Positions 52,719-61,634 of a DNA stretch of 64,000 bases are shown here, one piece after another. Source of the DNA: an uncultured Lachnospiraceae bacterium (GTDB lineage Bacteria > Bacillota > Clostridia > Lachnospirales > Lachnospiraceae). The stretch is taken from NCBI GenBank assembly GCA_934343915.1, contig CAKRIL010000001.1:62001-126000 (forward strand), in the 5' to 3' direction. A program made the translations under genes and the position numbers. The number at the start of each line of letters is the position of its first letter. Positions within the stretch are counted from its first letter, which is position 1. Below the pieces are notes generated by a model, which was not told the origin of the DNA, made no database searches, and saw nothing but the letters and a program-made list of their open reading frames with translations.

Positions 52719-52743
52719 AGAAAATATTGAACAGGAGGCACAC

Positions 52744-53424
52744 ATGAGACTTCTTCTTGCAGAGGACGAAAAATCATTGTCGAGAGCGGTTAAGGCTATA
52801 CTTGAAAAGAATAATTTTTCCGTGGATGCGGTATATGACGGCGTGGAGGCGTTGGCGTACCTTGAGTCGGGGAATTATGATGCGGTCATAATGGATGTGA
52901 TGATGCCGAAGATGGATGGAATAACGGCACTTAAGAAGCTTCGCGCGGCGGGAAACATGATTCCCGTGCTTATACTCACCGCGAAGGCGGAGATTGATGA
53001 TAAGGTTGAAGGGCTTGACAGCGGTGCGAATGACTATCTCACGAAGCCTTTTGACGTTAAAGAGCTGCTCGCCCGTATAAGGGCTATGACGAGGAATGCG
53101 AATGCCAACGTGCACGCGGACTCCGCAATGCATGTCGGGAATATAACGCTCGACACGGCAAGCTATGAGCTGTCATCGCCTGCGGGCTCATATAAGCTCG
53201 CCAACAAGGAATACCAGATGATGGAGATGATGATGGCTAACCCTAAGCAGCTCATATCCACCGAGCGCTTTATGGAGAGAATATGGGGATATGACAGCGA
53301 GGCGGAAATCAACGTCGTGTGGGTGTATATATCGTATCTGCGACGGAAGCTCGATGCGCTCGGTGCGGATATACAGATAAAGGCTACGAGAAATGCGGGA
53401 TATTCGCTTGAAGAGAAGAAATAG
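52744..53424 (+). CDS. OmpR/PhoB-type response regulator
   Basis: A 226-residue regulator. Receiver domain: acidic pair Glu7-Asp8, phosphoacceptor Asp51 in VIMDVMMPKMDG, Thr79 and Lys100 in YLTKPFD. The C-terminal winged helix of the OmpR type has EYQMMEMMMANPKQLISTERF and VWVYISYLRRKLD, ending in TRNAGYSLEE. AGGAGG five bases before ATG 52744 fixes the start. It is followed 33 bp later by its kinase. Its leader is structured repeat 5, which suggests post-transcriptional control. Confidence 0.95.
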   Translation: MRLLLAEDEKSLSRAVKAILEKNNFSVDAVYDGVEALAYLESGNYDAVIMDVMMPKMDGITALKKLRAAGNMIPVLILTAKAEIDDKVEGLDSGANDYLTKPFDVKELLARIRAMTRNANANVHADSAMHVGNITLDTASYELSSPAGSYKLANKEYQMMEMMMANPKQLISTERFMERIWGYDSEAEINVVWVYISYLRRKLDALGADIQIKATRNAGYSLEEKK

Positions 53425-53457
53425 ACCGCTGTGAGCGTATGAAGGAGGAAGGCTTAT

Positions 53458-54711
53458 ATGATTCGCAAATTAAGAAAAAAGCTTGTAGCCGTGGCAATGC
53501 TGTCGTTGTTCATAGTCCTTTTTATCATAATGGGAACGGTGAATATCACTAATTATGTGCGCATGGTCGATGATGCGGAGAGAACCATCACGATTCTTAA
53601 GGAGAACCACGGAACATTTCCCAAGCCGGGCGGCAGTGGGAACGGAATGCCGGGACACAATATGGATATGTTCAAGGGGATGTCCCCCGAGGCACCGTAT
53701 GAGTCGAGATATTTTTCCGTGCTCATCGGCAGTGACGGCAATGTGAGCATGGTTGATACAGGTAAAATAGCGGGAACGGATACGGATCAGGCGGTTGATT
53801 ATGCACAGAGAGTACTGGAAGCAGGGCGTATCTCGGGATTTACCGGGCAGTACAGGTATGGGGTACAGAGCACGGATGAAGGGGAGCTTGTGGTATTCTT
53901 ATACTGTGGAAGAGAGCTTACTAACTTCCGTTCGGTGCTACTTATAAGTGTGGGAATATCGTTGGCGGGAATGCTTGCGGTGCTTCTGCTCCTGATATTT
54001 TTCTCGGGAAGAATAGTTAAGCCTGTCAGCGAGAGCTATGAGAAGCAGAAGCGGTTCATAACGGATGCCGGACATGAGATTAAGACACCGCTCACGATTA
54101 TTGATGCGGATGCCGAGCTGGTGGGGCTGGACTGCGGCGAGAATGAATGGCTTGAGGATATCAAGAAGCAGACCAAGAGACTTACGGCACTCACCAACGA
54201 CCTGATATATCTTGCCAAGATGGAGGAGGGCGGCACAGCCTCGGCAAAGATAGATTTTCCGTTGTCGGATGTGGTTTCAGAGACAGCGGATTCGTTCAGA
54301 GCGCGCGCGGTCAATGAAAATAAGGAGCTTGATATCAAGATACAGCCGGGATTATCATACTACGGTGATGAGAAGGCGATAAGACAGCTCATATCAATAC
54401 TGGTCGATAATGCGGTAAAATATTCTGACGGAGCACAAGCAATAGAGGTGAGCCTGAACGCTGCCGGAGGCACCGCGAAGCAGGGAAGAATGGTAAAGCT
54501 TCAGGTATATAATTCCTGCGAGAGCATTGATACGGTGAGCGTGAAGCATCTGTTCGACAGATTTTACAGGGCGGAGCAGTCACGCAATTCACAGACAGGA
54601 GGCTATGGAATAGGCTTATCAGTTGCCAAGGCGGTCGTTGAGGCGCATAAGGGCAGAATAATGGCGGACTCGGCAGATGGAAAATCATTGAGAATTACAG
54701 TGATAATGTGA
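53458..54711 (+). CDS. Sensor histidine kinase
   Basis: A 417-residue membrane kinase. Two hydrophobic segments (about 9-30 and 162-182) enclose an extracytoplasmic sensor of 130 residues with a Gly/Pro/Met-rich start. The H box is DAGHEIKTPLTIID, the N box QLISILVDNAVKYS, the G2 box GGYGIGLSVAKAVV. The G1 position reads LQVYNSCESID instead of a clear DNG, a mild deviation seen in some clostridial kinases. It forms an operon with the response regulator. The signal is unknown. Confidence 0.93.
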   Translation: MIRKLRKKLVAVAMLSLFIVLFIIMGTVNITNYVRMVDDAERTITILKENHGTFPKPGGSGNGMPGHNMDMFKGMSPEAPYESRYFSVLIGSDGNVSMVDTGKIAGTDTDQAVDYAQRVLEAGRISGFTGQYRYGVQSTDEGELVVFLYCGRELTNFRSVLLISVGISLAGMLAVLLLLIFFSGRIVKPVSESYEKQKRFITDAGHEIKTPLTIIDADAELVGLDCGENEWLEDIKKQTKRLTALTNDLIYLAKMEEGGTASAKIDFPLSDVVSETADSFRARAVNENKELDIKIQPGLSYYGDEKAIRQLISILVDNAVKYSDGAQAIEVSLNAAGGTAKQGRMVKLQVYNSCESIDTVSVKHLFDRFYRAEQSRNSQTGGYGIGLSVAKAVVEAHKGRIMADSADGKSLRITVIM

Positions 54712-54762
54712 TGTGCAGGAACGGTGCGGGGATTACTCACACAGGCCCGGAATATACAAAAT

Positions 54763-54807
54763 AAAAGCACATGAGAACATCGGGAATAGATGTTTCCATG
54801 TGCTTTT
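54763..54807. terminator. Bidirectional terminator between kinase and GH105 genes
   Basis: AAAAGCACATG (54763-54773) pairs with CATGTGCTTTT (54797-54807), extended by an inner AACATC/GATGTT pairing. A and T tracts on the two sides suit both convergent genes. Confidence 0.85.
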
Positions 54808-54856
54808 AAAATGAAATCATATGTATATTTTATGATATGGATACCTGCGCGCGGTA

Positions 54857-55987
54857 TTACTTATTGAGTCTGAGCATCTCGGTATAAGCTAAGAGGAATG
54901 GACCTACGCCCTTGGCATCATCCTTGACAACAGGCTCCGACATATAGTAGTCGAAGGTTCCGGAGCGCATCTGCTTACCGCCGAGACCTGCTACGAGGCA
55001 TATTCCGTCAAGGTGCATCTCGCCGCTCTCGTCAGCGGAGAGGTACTTATTGCATACGCCGTTGAAAGCCTTGATGCCGTACTCACGATAGCTCTCAGGG
55101 AGATAACCGAGGCGGACACCCTTTAAGAGTGCGTATGCCATTATTGAACTTCCGCTTGTCTCAAGGTAGTTAGGCTCAAGCTTGCCGTAGTTGACAACCT
55201 GATACCACATACCGCTCTCATCCTGATACTTGAGCATCGATTCCATAAGCTCTGTGAAGGTGTTCTTAAGAAGCTCGGTATCTTTGCAGTCAGGGTCAGC
55301 CTTGTCGATGGTGTCAAGAAGTGCCATCGAATACCAGCCGAGCGCACGAAGCCAGAAGTTCTGTGACAATCCGGTCACAGGGTCGCACCAGAACATCTCG
55401 CGTGAGTGGTCATATGCGTGCTTGTAAAGTCCGGTTACAGGATCCTTCATGTTCTTTATTACGTTCTTGAACTGAAGGAATATATCGTCATAGTTCTTCT
55501 TGTTGTTGAAGCGTGTCTCATATTCCATGTAAAAAGGCTGGCACATATACAGACCGTCAAGCCATACCTGATTAGGGTAGATGTTCTTGTGCCAAAAGCT
55601 TCCCTCGGCTGTACGAGGCATAAGCTTAATCTGGCTGTATATTAGGTCGATTGCCTTGCGGTACTTCTCCCTGCCTGTGAGGTCGTATAGCTCAAAGAGT
55701 GTCTTACCTGCATTCACATTGTCGATGTTGAGCTCGGACACATCATAACCGTCGATTGTTCCGTCGTCGTGTACACGATAGTCGATAAATGCATCTGCAA
55801 AATCAAAGTATTCCTGCTTCCTGGTTATAGAGTACATCTCAAGAAGTGCCTTAATCATACATCCGTCAATATAATTCCATGTGGACTTAAGTCCCTGCAT
55901 AATCTTTTCTATATTCCAAATAGGTCTGTCAGGTGTGCTCTTGGTGAGCAACTCTTCAATGTACCTGTCGATAACGCTGTAATCCAT
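54857..55987 (-). CDS. GH105 unsaturated rhamnogalacturonyl/glucuronyl hydrolase
   Basis: A 376-residue (alpha/alpha)6-barrel enzyme without a signal peptide, so it acts on imported unsaturated disaccharides. The catalytic-site segment YPNQVWLDGLYMCQPF holds the Asp corresponding to YteR Asp143. WLRALGWYSMALLDTID and ETSGSSIMAYALLKGVRLGYL are GH105 signatures. It removes the 4,5-unsaturated uronic acid left by pectin lyases, feeding KdgK-type catabolism. GGAGGA seven bases before ATG 55987 fixes the start, 12 codons inside the open frame. A good promoter and palindromes lie upstream. Confidence 0.92.
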   Translation of the reverse strand: MDYSVIDRYIEELLTKSTPDRPIWNIEKIMQGLKSTWNYIDGCMIKALLEMYSITRKQEYFDFADAFIDYRVHDDGTIDGYDVSELNIDNVNAGKTLFELYDLTGREKYRKAIDLIYSQIKLMPRTAEGSFWHKNIYPNQVWLDGLYMCQPFYMEYETRFNNKKNYDDIFLQFKNVIKNMKDPVTGLYKHAYDHSREMFWCDPVTGLSQNFWLRALGWYSMALLDTIDKADPDCKDTELLKNTFTELMESMLKYQDESGMWYQVVNYGKLEPNYLETSGSSIMAYALLKGVRLGYLPESYREYGIKAFNGVCNKYLSADESGEMHLDGICLVAGLGGKQMRSGTFDYYMSEPVVKDDAKGVGPFLLAYTEMLRLNK

Positions 55988-56030
55988 AAATTGTCCTCCA
56001 TACTGATGCGATACTGTTAGCATTTTAATA

Positions 56031-56059
56031 ATTATATAGGAAAAAATGTAATATTACAA
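56031..56059 (-). promoter_or_regulatory. Promoter and operator-like palindrome of the GH105 gene
   Basis: On the minus strand TTGTAA (56054-56059), a 17-bp spacer and TATAAT (56031-56036). A perfect 12-bp palindrome TGTAATATTACA (56047-56058) covers the -35 box, and inverted arms ACTTATTA/TAATAAGT (56071-56078, 56091-56098) lie just upstream, both fitting binding of a dimeric regulator. Confidence 0.65.
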
Positions 56060-56112
56060 TGAGGAATTATACTTATTACACTACCTATTATAATAAGTGT
56101 GATTTCATAATA

Positions 56113-56250
56113 GTGATTTCTCCGTTCTTCGAACTCTCGAAATCACAACATCCATTCGCAAATCGGGCTATCGCCCTTATTGCTCATGTCTGTTTGCCCA
56201 TCTGACAGATACGGTGCTCTGTCTGCAAGCAGCCATGCGCTATATCTGTC
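56113..56250 (-). other. Structured intergenic region downstream of the Pip operon
   Basis: The gap has three inverted pairs: GTGATTTC/GAAATCAC (56113-56120, 56139-56146) with an inner GTTC/GAAC, a GGGC/GCCC hairpin near 56164-56175, and GACAGATA/TATCTGTC (56204-56211, 56243-56250). There is no T-run, so an ordinary terminator is unlikely. It could be a 3' untranslated structure or a small RNA. No coding frame is apparent. Confidence 0.4.
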
Positions 56251-56265
56251 GATGAGCTTATTATG

Positions 56266-58413
56266 TCATATCAAAAGCTTTGATTTTTCCTTATTTTTCT
56301 CAATTATGCGGTTGAGCCTGCGGAACGGAATGGCACCCACAAGTCCGATAAAGAGTGACACAAGGATGTATATGGAAAGCTTGCCGATATATGTCCAGTA
56401 GTTGTTCTCATACAGTCCTGCTATTGCCTCCTTCATCGCGTTCATGCCGAACTGGAAAGGAAGGTAAGCATATATCTTGTGGAATACCTCCGGAAGTGTC
56501 TCGATAGGGAATGTACATCCGGCACCGGCAACCTGAATAACCATTACAACGACTGCGAGTGCTTCACCTATGTTGCCCATGGCAACCGTGAGCGAGTATA
56601 TAAAAAGTGTGAATACGAAGCTGCACATTGCACCCGCGAACCAGAACATCATAGGGTGCTCGCACTGTATTCCTATGAAATGCAGGTCGCCGAGCACGGT
56701 AATCAAGGTCTGAAGCTGTCCTACAAGGAAGAAGAGTATATACCTTCCGAAGTAGGCATGGCGCGGACATATGCCGGTCGTTCCCGGTATCGGGTGAACC
56801 TTGACATGAACGATTGCAACAAGGATGAGTGCTCCTACCCATAAGGCGAGTACCGTGTAGAACGGTGCCATTGCTGAGCCGTAGTTCTCGATAGGATATA
56901 CTCTTACCGTGTCAAGTGACACGGGAGCTGATGCAAAGTCGCCGAGGAGCTCAGGGTTGGTGTCCATGATTTCAATGAGCTTGTTATAGTTCTCGTTGTC
57001 TGCAAGCTCGGACATATTTCCGGTTAAGGTCTTGATATAATCGGAGAGTTCGGTGGCGAGTTCGAGAGTTGTGTCTAAGTTGGTATTGCCCTCTGTCAAG
57101 GTGTCAGAGTAGGTTGTCAATACTCTGTCCGTGCTGTTCATGTTAAGATTGAAGCCAGCCAGTGCATTCACGGTCGTGTTGAGTGCCGACTGTGCGCTGG
57201 TGATGGTCGAGCTTAACTGAGGCTTAACGGAGTTGGTGTATGTATTTCTCAATGTATTTATGTCATTGGAGCAGCGGTCAAGCTCTGACTGTATCTGCTT
57301 TATGAGGTCGTCGGTGTTGTACACAGCGATGGCGGATGCCTGACCTACGCGGTCGGAATCATCCTTGAGAACGTCGAACTGGCTGTTGATTATGGCAATC
57401 TGATTGTTGATATCTTCGTTGCCTTCCGCAGCTATGCCTGATACGGAGCTGTTAAATATATCCTTGGCATATGGTATCATGGTAGACACTGTGCCCATTC
57501 CGTTAAGCACTATCTTGGCTACTGCCTGTGCGGAGGAGAGATCACTGTTCACTATATTTGATATCATTGTGAGTGTGCTGTCTATCATGTCAAGACTTGA
57601 AAGCATCATGTCAGAGACCGTGTTGACGGTTGAGCTTGCATTGTTGACCATGGACTGCATACCGCTTAAGGATGCTTTGCTGCTGTCAAGCACTGTGCTC
57701 AGGCTTGGGAGCATAAGCTGTGTGGTTGCAATGATATTCTGTGCCGAATCCATTATTCCCTTAAAGGATGAGAGAATATTGATGTAGTTGTCCATATCCG
57801 CCGACAGCTCCGTGAGCTTCTCGGTCATGGTATCGGCAAGGCTCTCACCGTTGGAGTCGGTGGAGGATATAACATTGCCCGCCTTCATGGCAGATTCGGC
57901 GAGTGTGCTTATGAAGGTTGCATTAACCTGCTGTCTTACAGCCTTCTGAGCCTTCTGTGTTATCTTAGGGGCAATGGCATTCTTCTTGCCATTCTCATAG
58001 TAGATAATCTGAGGATGCTCCACATCACCGCTTATGAAGCTTACCATATCCTCTGAGAAGGTTGCCGGAATGACGAGGGCGGCGTAGTAGTCACCTGCCT
58101 CAACACCCTCGATGGTGGAGGCTGCGTCGTCTGTGAATACCCAGCCGATTGTATTGTTAGACCGGAGTGCCTCGACAACGGTAGCACCTATGTTGATTTC
58201 AAGACCGGATATCTCTGCACCTGCATCCTCCGATACAACGGCAACCTTTATATTGCCCGTTGAGCCTGGACCATATGGATCCCAGTTGGAAAATATGTTA
58301 AACCATGCATACAGTGAAGGAAGTATTGAAAGTCCGAGGATGATAACCACGGCGATAACGTTGGTGGATATTTTCTTCATATCATTGGTAAAGACTTTAA
58401 GTATCTTATTCAT
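56266..58413 (-). CDS. YhgE/Pip family membrane protein
   Basis: A 715-residue protein. The N-terminal membrane segment runs VIAVVIILGLSILPSLYAWFN and leads to the Pip signature NWDPYGPGSTGNIKVAVV. A long outside region of helices rich in Ser, Thr and Asn (about 180-480) follows, then five to six membrane segments resembling ABC-2 permeases (TLPEVFHKIYAYLPFQFGMNAMKEAI). GGAGG with nine bases to ATG 58413 fixes the start; an ATG at 58422 touches the site directly. Relatives include the Lactococcus phage infection protein and the ESX/T7-like secretion-linked YueB/EsaA. The actual role here is unknown. It is the last gene of a three-gene operon. Confidence 0.88.
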   Translation of the reverse strand: MNKILKVFTNDMKKISTNVIAVVIILGLSILPSLYAWFNIFSNWDPYGPGSTGNIKVAVVSEDAGAEISGLEINIGATVVEALRSNNTIGWVFTDDAASTIEGVEAGDYYAALVIPATFSEDMVSFISGDVEHPQIIYYENGKKNAIAPKITQKAQKAVRQQVNATFISTLAESAMKAGNVISSTDSNGESLADTMTEKLTELSADMDNYINILSSFKGIMDSAQNIIATTQLMLPSLSTVLDSSKASLSGMQSMVNNASSTVNTVSDMMLSSLDMIDSTLTMISNIVNSDLSSAQAVAKIVLNGMGTVSTMIPYAKDIFNSSVSGIAAEGNEDINNQIAIINSQFDVLKDDSDRVGQASAIAVYNTDDLIKQIQSELDRCSNDINTLRNTYTNSVKPQLSSTITSAQSALNTTVNALAGFNLNMNSTDRVLTTYSDTLTEGNTNLDTTLELATELSDYIKTLTGNMSELADNENYNKLIEIMDTNPELLGDFASAPVSLDTVRVYPIENYGSAMAPFYTVLALWVGALILVAIVHVKVHPIPGTTGICPRHAYFGRYILFFLVGQLQTLITVLGDLHFIGIQCEHPMMFWFAGAMCSFVFTLFIYSLTVAMGNIGEALAVVVMVIQVAGAGCTFPIETLPEVFHKIYAYLPFQFGMNAMKEAIAGLYENNYWTYIGKLSIYILVSLFIGLVGAIPFRRLNRIIEKNKEKSKLLI

Positions 58414-59080
58414 CAAAAACATCCTCCTTTACTTTCTTTTTTTCCTTCTTCTTTTTGTTCTTGCTCTTCTTGTCTTTTTTATCTTTATCTTTTTTCTTCT
58501 TGTTCTTCTTTTTGTTCTTATCCTTCTTGGAGGATTTCTTTTTCTTCTTATCCTTCTTAGCCTTGTCAGAGCCGTTATCATTTGAAGCGGTCTCTTCACT
58601 GAGGCTTTCCTTTACAACGTCGGTATCAATCTCAGGCACGAATTCGCTGTCCTCCACGCCGTCATCCTCATCATCTATGGCGACGGATGCCTTGGCGGAT
58701 GCGATTATGTCGCGTGCCTCTGCCTTTACGCTTTCGAGCTTGTCATTCACGCTGTTGAGTCCGGATTCAAGAAGCGGAACAGGCTCGGCATCATTGCCGG
58801 TTATGGAATTGACGCGGTGCTGGAGGTTGTAGTCTCCGTATTCAACGACAATCAGGTAAGCGGATATGGCGAACAGGGATACTATCCACAGTATGAGCCA
58901 TATGACCTTGTTACTATCGGTAATGAACATTAACGATAGGAATATCATAGGTATAATCAGAATACAGAGCAGTCCGATATGGATTCTCTTAAGATTCTGC
59001 TTATGAAGATTATCCTGAAAGTCGACCAGTTCGTCGTATAGGTCAGGGTTATTTGGCTGTCTATTCTTCATCTTTGACAT
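58406..59080 (-). CDS. Small membrane protein with a very Lys-rich tail
   Basis: A 224-residue protein of no recognised family. Two adjacent membrane segments (about 32-55 and 60-82) are followed by an acidic stretch (AIDDEDDGVEDSEF) and a C-terminal tail of about 55 residues that is mostly Lys with Asp, Ser and Asn. TAAGGAG precedes the ATG. It lies between two Pip genes, overlapping the second one by 8 bp and following the first by 24 bp, so all three are translated from one message. The cytoplasmic basic tail may bind nucleic acid or anionic lipid; this is inference. Confidence 0.75.
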   Translation of the reverse strand: MSKMKNRQPNNPDLYDELVDFQDNLHKQNLKRIHIGLLCILIIPMIFLSLMFITDSNKVIWLILWIVSLFAISAYLIVVEYGDYNLQHRVNSITGNDAEPVPLLESGLNSVNDKLESVKAEARDIIASAKASVAIDDEDDGVEDSEFVPEIDTDVVKESLSEETASNDNGSDKAKKDKKKKKSSKKDKNKKKNKKKKDKDKKDKKSKNKKKKEKKKVKEDVFDE

Positions 59081-59104
59081 GAGTTATCTCCTTATTATAA
59101 TGTT

Positions 59105-61258
59105 TTACATCATTCCGGTATCTTCCATTCTCTCCTCCACGAAGTGGTTAATCTTCATGAAAGGAATACGAATGACAAGACCTATAACAAGTGCTGCGAC
59201 CGCGAACAGCATAAGCTGCATAAGATTGGTCATATATGCTGTCCCGTACATTCCCGCCACGGTCTCTCGCATTGCGTTGATTGCATACGGGAATGGGAAA
59301 AAGATGTATATATTCTGATATACCTGCGGAAGCATCTCAATAGGGAAGGTTCCGCTTGAACCGGCAATCTGAAGTACCATTACAACAACGGCGAGAGCTT
59401 TTCCAAGGTCACCGAAGGAGATTGCGAGTGAATATATAAGCAGTGTAAAAGTAAAGCTTGCAAGCACGGCTACAAAGTAGAACAGCCATGGATGCAGTAC
59501 CTGACTGTGGAGCAGGTGAATGTCTCCGAGCACGACAATCGCTGCCTGAATCTGTCCGAGCAGAAAGAAGGTGAGGTAACGCCCGAAGAACAGGTGTCTC
59601 GGCTTCACGTTCTCAAGTCCGTCCGCATCGGCATGTACCTTCACAAGTGATACAAGGAGCGTACCGCCAACCCAAAGGGCAAGTATCGTATAGAAAGGAG
59701 TCATACCTGAACCATAATTCTTTACCGGATATATCTCCTCAGTTACCATGTTGACAGGCTCGGCAAAGAATTCTCCGTAGGTCTCGGAATCTCCGCCAAG
59801 GAACTGTGTGACCATATCTATCTTATCGCTCTCGGAGGTGCTGTCCATCCAGTCAATCACGCTGTCAAGCTCGGTAATTACATTGCCTATTACCGTCTGA
59901 ATCTGTGAGAGACTGTCGTTCGACTTATCAACGGTGGTCTCTACACCTGAGAGTATCTCGACTGCATCATTGAGAGCACTGTTTAAGTTGGTCATGATGC
60001 TGTTTACACTTGAAAGTGTCTGTGATATCGAGTCGTTGAGGCTTATAAGCTGCGGCTCGACGCTGTTGACATAGTTGCTGTTAAGGTCATCTATCTGATT
60101 CTTGCAGGAATCAATGGATGACTTAATGCTTGATACCAGACTGTCAACGGCCGCCTGGGTCAGGGTTCCGTTGCCGGCTGCCTGTGAGGTCAGTGCTGAT
60201 ATGGCATTGAGAAGCTGTGTTATAACCGTGTCGAGAACACCGAGGTCAGGTGTGCTTGTGGAGCCCGACTGTCCTGCGTAGTACTGGGCAACAAGAATCT
60301 TGAGGGTTCTCATCTGATTGCTGAGCTGTGTCATATCCGCGTTAAGCTGTGTCACGCTGTTGGAAAGCGCCTGTGCATCCTGTGCGAGGGTGGCATTGTC
60401 AAGAAGTGTTGATATATTGTCAAGAGCACTCGACATATCATCCAGTGTGGTCTTAAGCTGGCTGCTGAAGGTGTTGAGTGCATTCCTGCTGTTGGAGAAG
60501 GAAGCCTGTGCATTGCTGAGGCTTGTGGATGCGCTGCTTATACCTGCCGCGAGGTCGCTTATCTCCGAGCTTGTGTCGCTTAGGTTGTCGGTAAGCTGTG
60601 TATTGCCGTTGACTAACTGAGTAAGTGTATTGTTGTATGCCGTAAGATTGTCCTGAAGATTTACAAGCTTGTCGTGAAGTGTTGCAGTGCGTTCACCTTC
60701 CTTGATGTCATCCGATACGGTATTGGTCTCGGTAAATATCGTGCTCACAACTACCTCGATGAACTTGGTATTGATTGTCTGTTGAAGTGAGCCGACAGCC
60801 GTGTCCGTAATCTTGGTGGCAATGGCATTCTTCTTCTCGTTCTCATAATATGTAATTGAAGGGTGCTTGAAGTCTGTGTCGAATACCGTGTACATGCTCT
60901 CGGTAAAATCAGAGCCTATCGTGACACATGCGTAGTAGTCGCCGGCCTCGACGCCTGCTATCGCCTCCTCCAATGTATCGCATGCAATCCAGTCTATGCT
61001 GTTGTTGGTCTCTAACTCCTTGAGGACATCCGCACCCATATTCTTATAGGTGCCGTCGGAGAGTGTGTAGCCCGCATCGGCTGAGGCTATCGCAATCTTG
61101 ATGTTGGATGTGCTGCCGTAAGGATCGTGGTTGGAGTAAATGTTAAACCACGCATACAGAGACGGCAGTATACATAGACCGAGTGCAATCACGAGGGCAA
61201 AGGGACTTCTTACAAGCCTCTTTAGGTCGCGGACAAAAATGGTAAGTGTGTTCTTCAT
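59105..61258 (-). CDS. YhgE/Pip family membrane protein
   Basis: A 717-residue paralogue of the other Pip protein. The opening SPFALVIALGLCILPSLYAWFNIYSNHDPYG in shortened form, the VEAGDYYACVTIG segment and the C-terminal membrane block ending MLPQVYQNIYIFFPFPYAINAMRETVAG line up with it. The outside region (about 190-480) is long, helical and coiled, rich in Leu, Ser, Thr and Asn. AAAGGA lies eight bases before ATG 61258. It is the first gene of the operon, controlled from a promoter at 61330-61357 with nearby palindromes. Confidence 0.9.
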   Translation of the reverse strand: MKNTLTIFVRDLKRLVRSPFALVIALGLCILPSLYAWFNIYSNHDPYGSTSNIKIAIASADAGYTLSDGTYKNMGADVLKELETNNSIDWIACDTLEEAIAGVEAGDYYACVTIGSDFTESMYTVFDTDFKHPSITYYENEKKNAIATKITDTAVGSLQQTINTKFIEVVVSTIFTETNTVSDDIKEGERTATLHDKLVNLQDNLTAYNNTLTQLVNGNTQLTDNLSDTSSEISDLAAGISSASTSLSNAQASFSNSRNALNTFSSQLKTTLDDMSSALDNISTLLDNATLAQDAQALSNSVTQLNADMTQLSNQMRTLKILVAQYYAGQSGSTSTPDLGVLDTVITQLLNAISALTSQAAGNGTLTQAAVDSLVSSIKSSIDSCKNQIDDLNSNYVNSVEPQLISLNDSISQTLSSVNSIMTNLNSALNDAVEILSGVETTVDKSNDSLSQIQTVIGNVITELDSVIDWMDSTSESDKIDMVTQFLGGDSETYGEFFAEPVNMVTEEIYPVKNYGSGMTPFYTILALWVGGTLLVSLVKVHADADGLENVKPRHLFFGRYLTFFLLGQIQAAIVVLGDIHLLHSQVLHPWLFYFVAVLASFTFTLLIYSLAISFGDLGKALAVVVMVLQIAGSSGTFPIEMLPQVYQNIYIFFPFPYAINAMRETVAGMYGTAYMTNLMQLMLFAVAALVIGLVIRIPFMKINHFVEERMEDTGMM

Positions 61259-61329
61259 GATTATATCCTTTCCTTTTACTGAGAGCTTACTTATTAAACA
61301 ATGCTGATAATACGAATTACCTTAATTTT

Positions 61330-61357
61330 ATTATAAAGGTTATATGCTTACAGTCAA
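61330..61357 (-). promoter_or_regulatory. Promoter of the Pip operon
   Basis: On the minus strand TTGACT (61352-61357), a 16-bp spacer and TATAAT (61330-61335), about 70 bp before the first Pip gene. Confidence 0.75.
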
Positions 61358-61361
61358 TGTG

Positions 61362-61376
61362 ATATTGTAACAATAT
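61362..61376. promoter_or_regulatory. 15-bp palindrome next to the Pip promoter
   Basis: ATATTGTAACAATAT is a perfect odd palindrome lying 4 bp upstream of the -35 box, a natural place for a dimeric regulator. Confidence 0.55.
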
Positions 61377-61415
61377 GTTTGCGGTCAACGTCCTTTATGA
61401 TAGCATATATTACAT

Positions 61416-61434
61416 AAATGACCAGTGGTCATTT
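61416..61434. promoter_or_regulatory. 19-bp palindrome, TetR-operator-like
   Basis: AAATGACCAGTGGTCATTT is a perfect palindrome around G61425, in the form (TGACCA-N-TGGTCA) common for TetR-family repressors. It lies about 60 bp upstream of the Pip promoter and about 100 bp from the ATP synthase promoter. No TetR gene is in the window. Confidence 0.6.
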
Positions 61435-61532
61435 CATAAAATTTTTATTAAATTTATTGTTTTCCCTATTTTCAACCGGTGTTTCGTACTATATGAATGA
61501 ATAAAAAGTACCAGACAAAATATTTTTTGGGC

Positions 61533-61560
61533 TTGCATTTTTTATTTTTGTGAGTACAAT
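61533..61560 (+). promoter_or_regulatory. Promoter of the ATP synthase operon
   Basis: TTGCAT (61533-61538), a 16-bp spacer and TACAAT (61555-61560). A hairpin GCGAGTGC/GCACTTGC follows in the leader at about 61576-61597, then AAAGGAGTGAG before atpB. Confidence 0.65.
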
Positions 61561-61634
61561 ATGTGAATGTATCAGCGAGTGCAGATGGCACTTGCATACT
61601 TTATAAAATTAAATAAAGAGAAAGGAGTGAGTTC

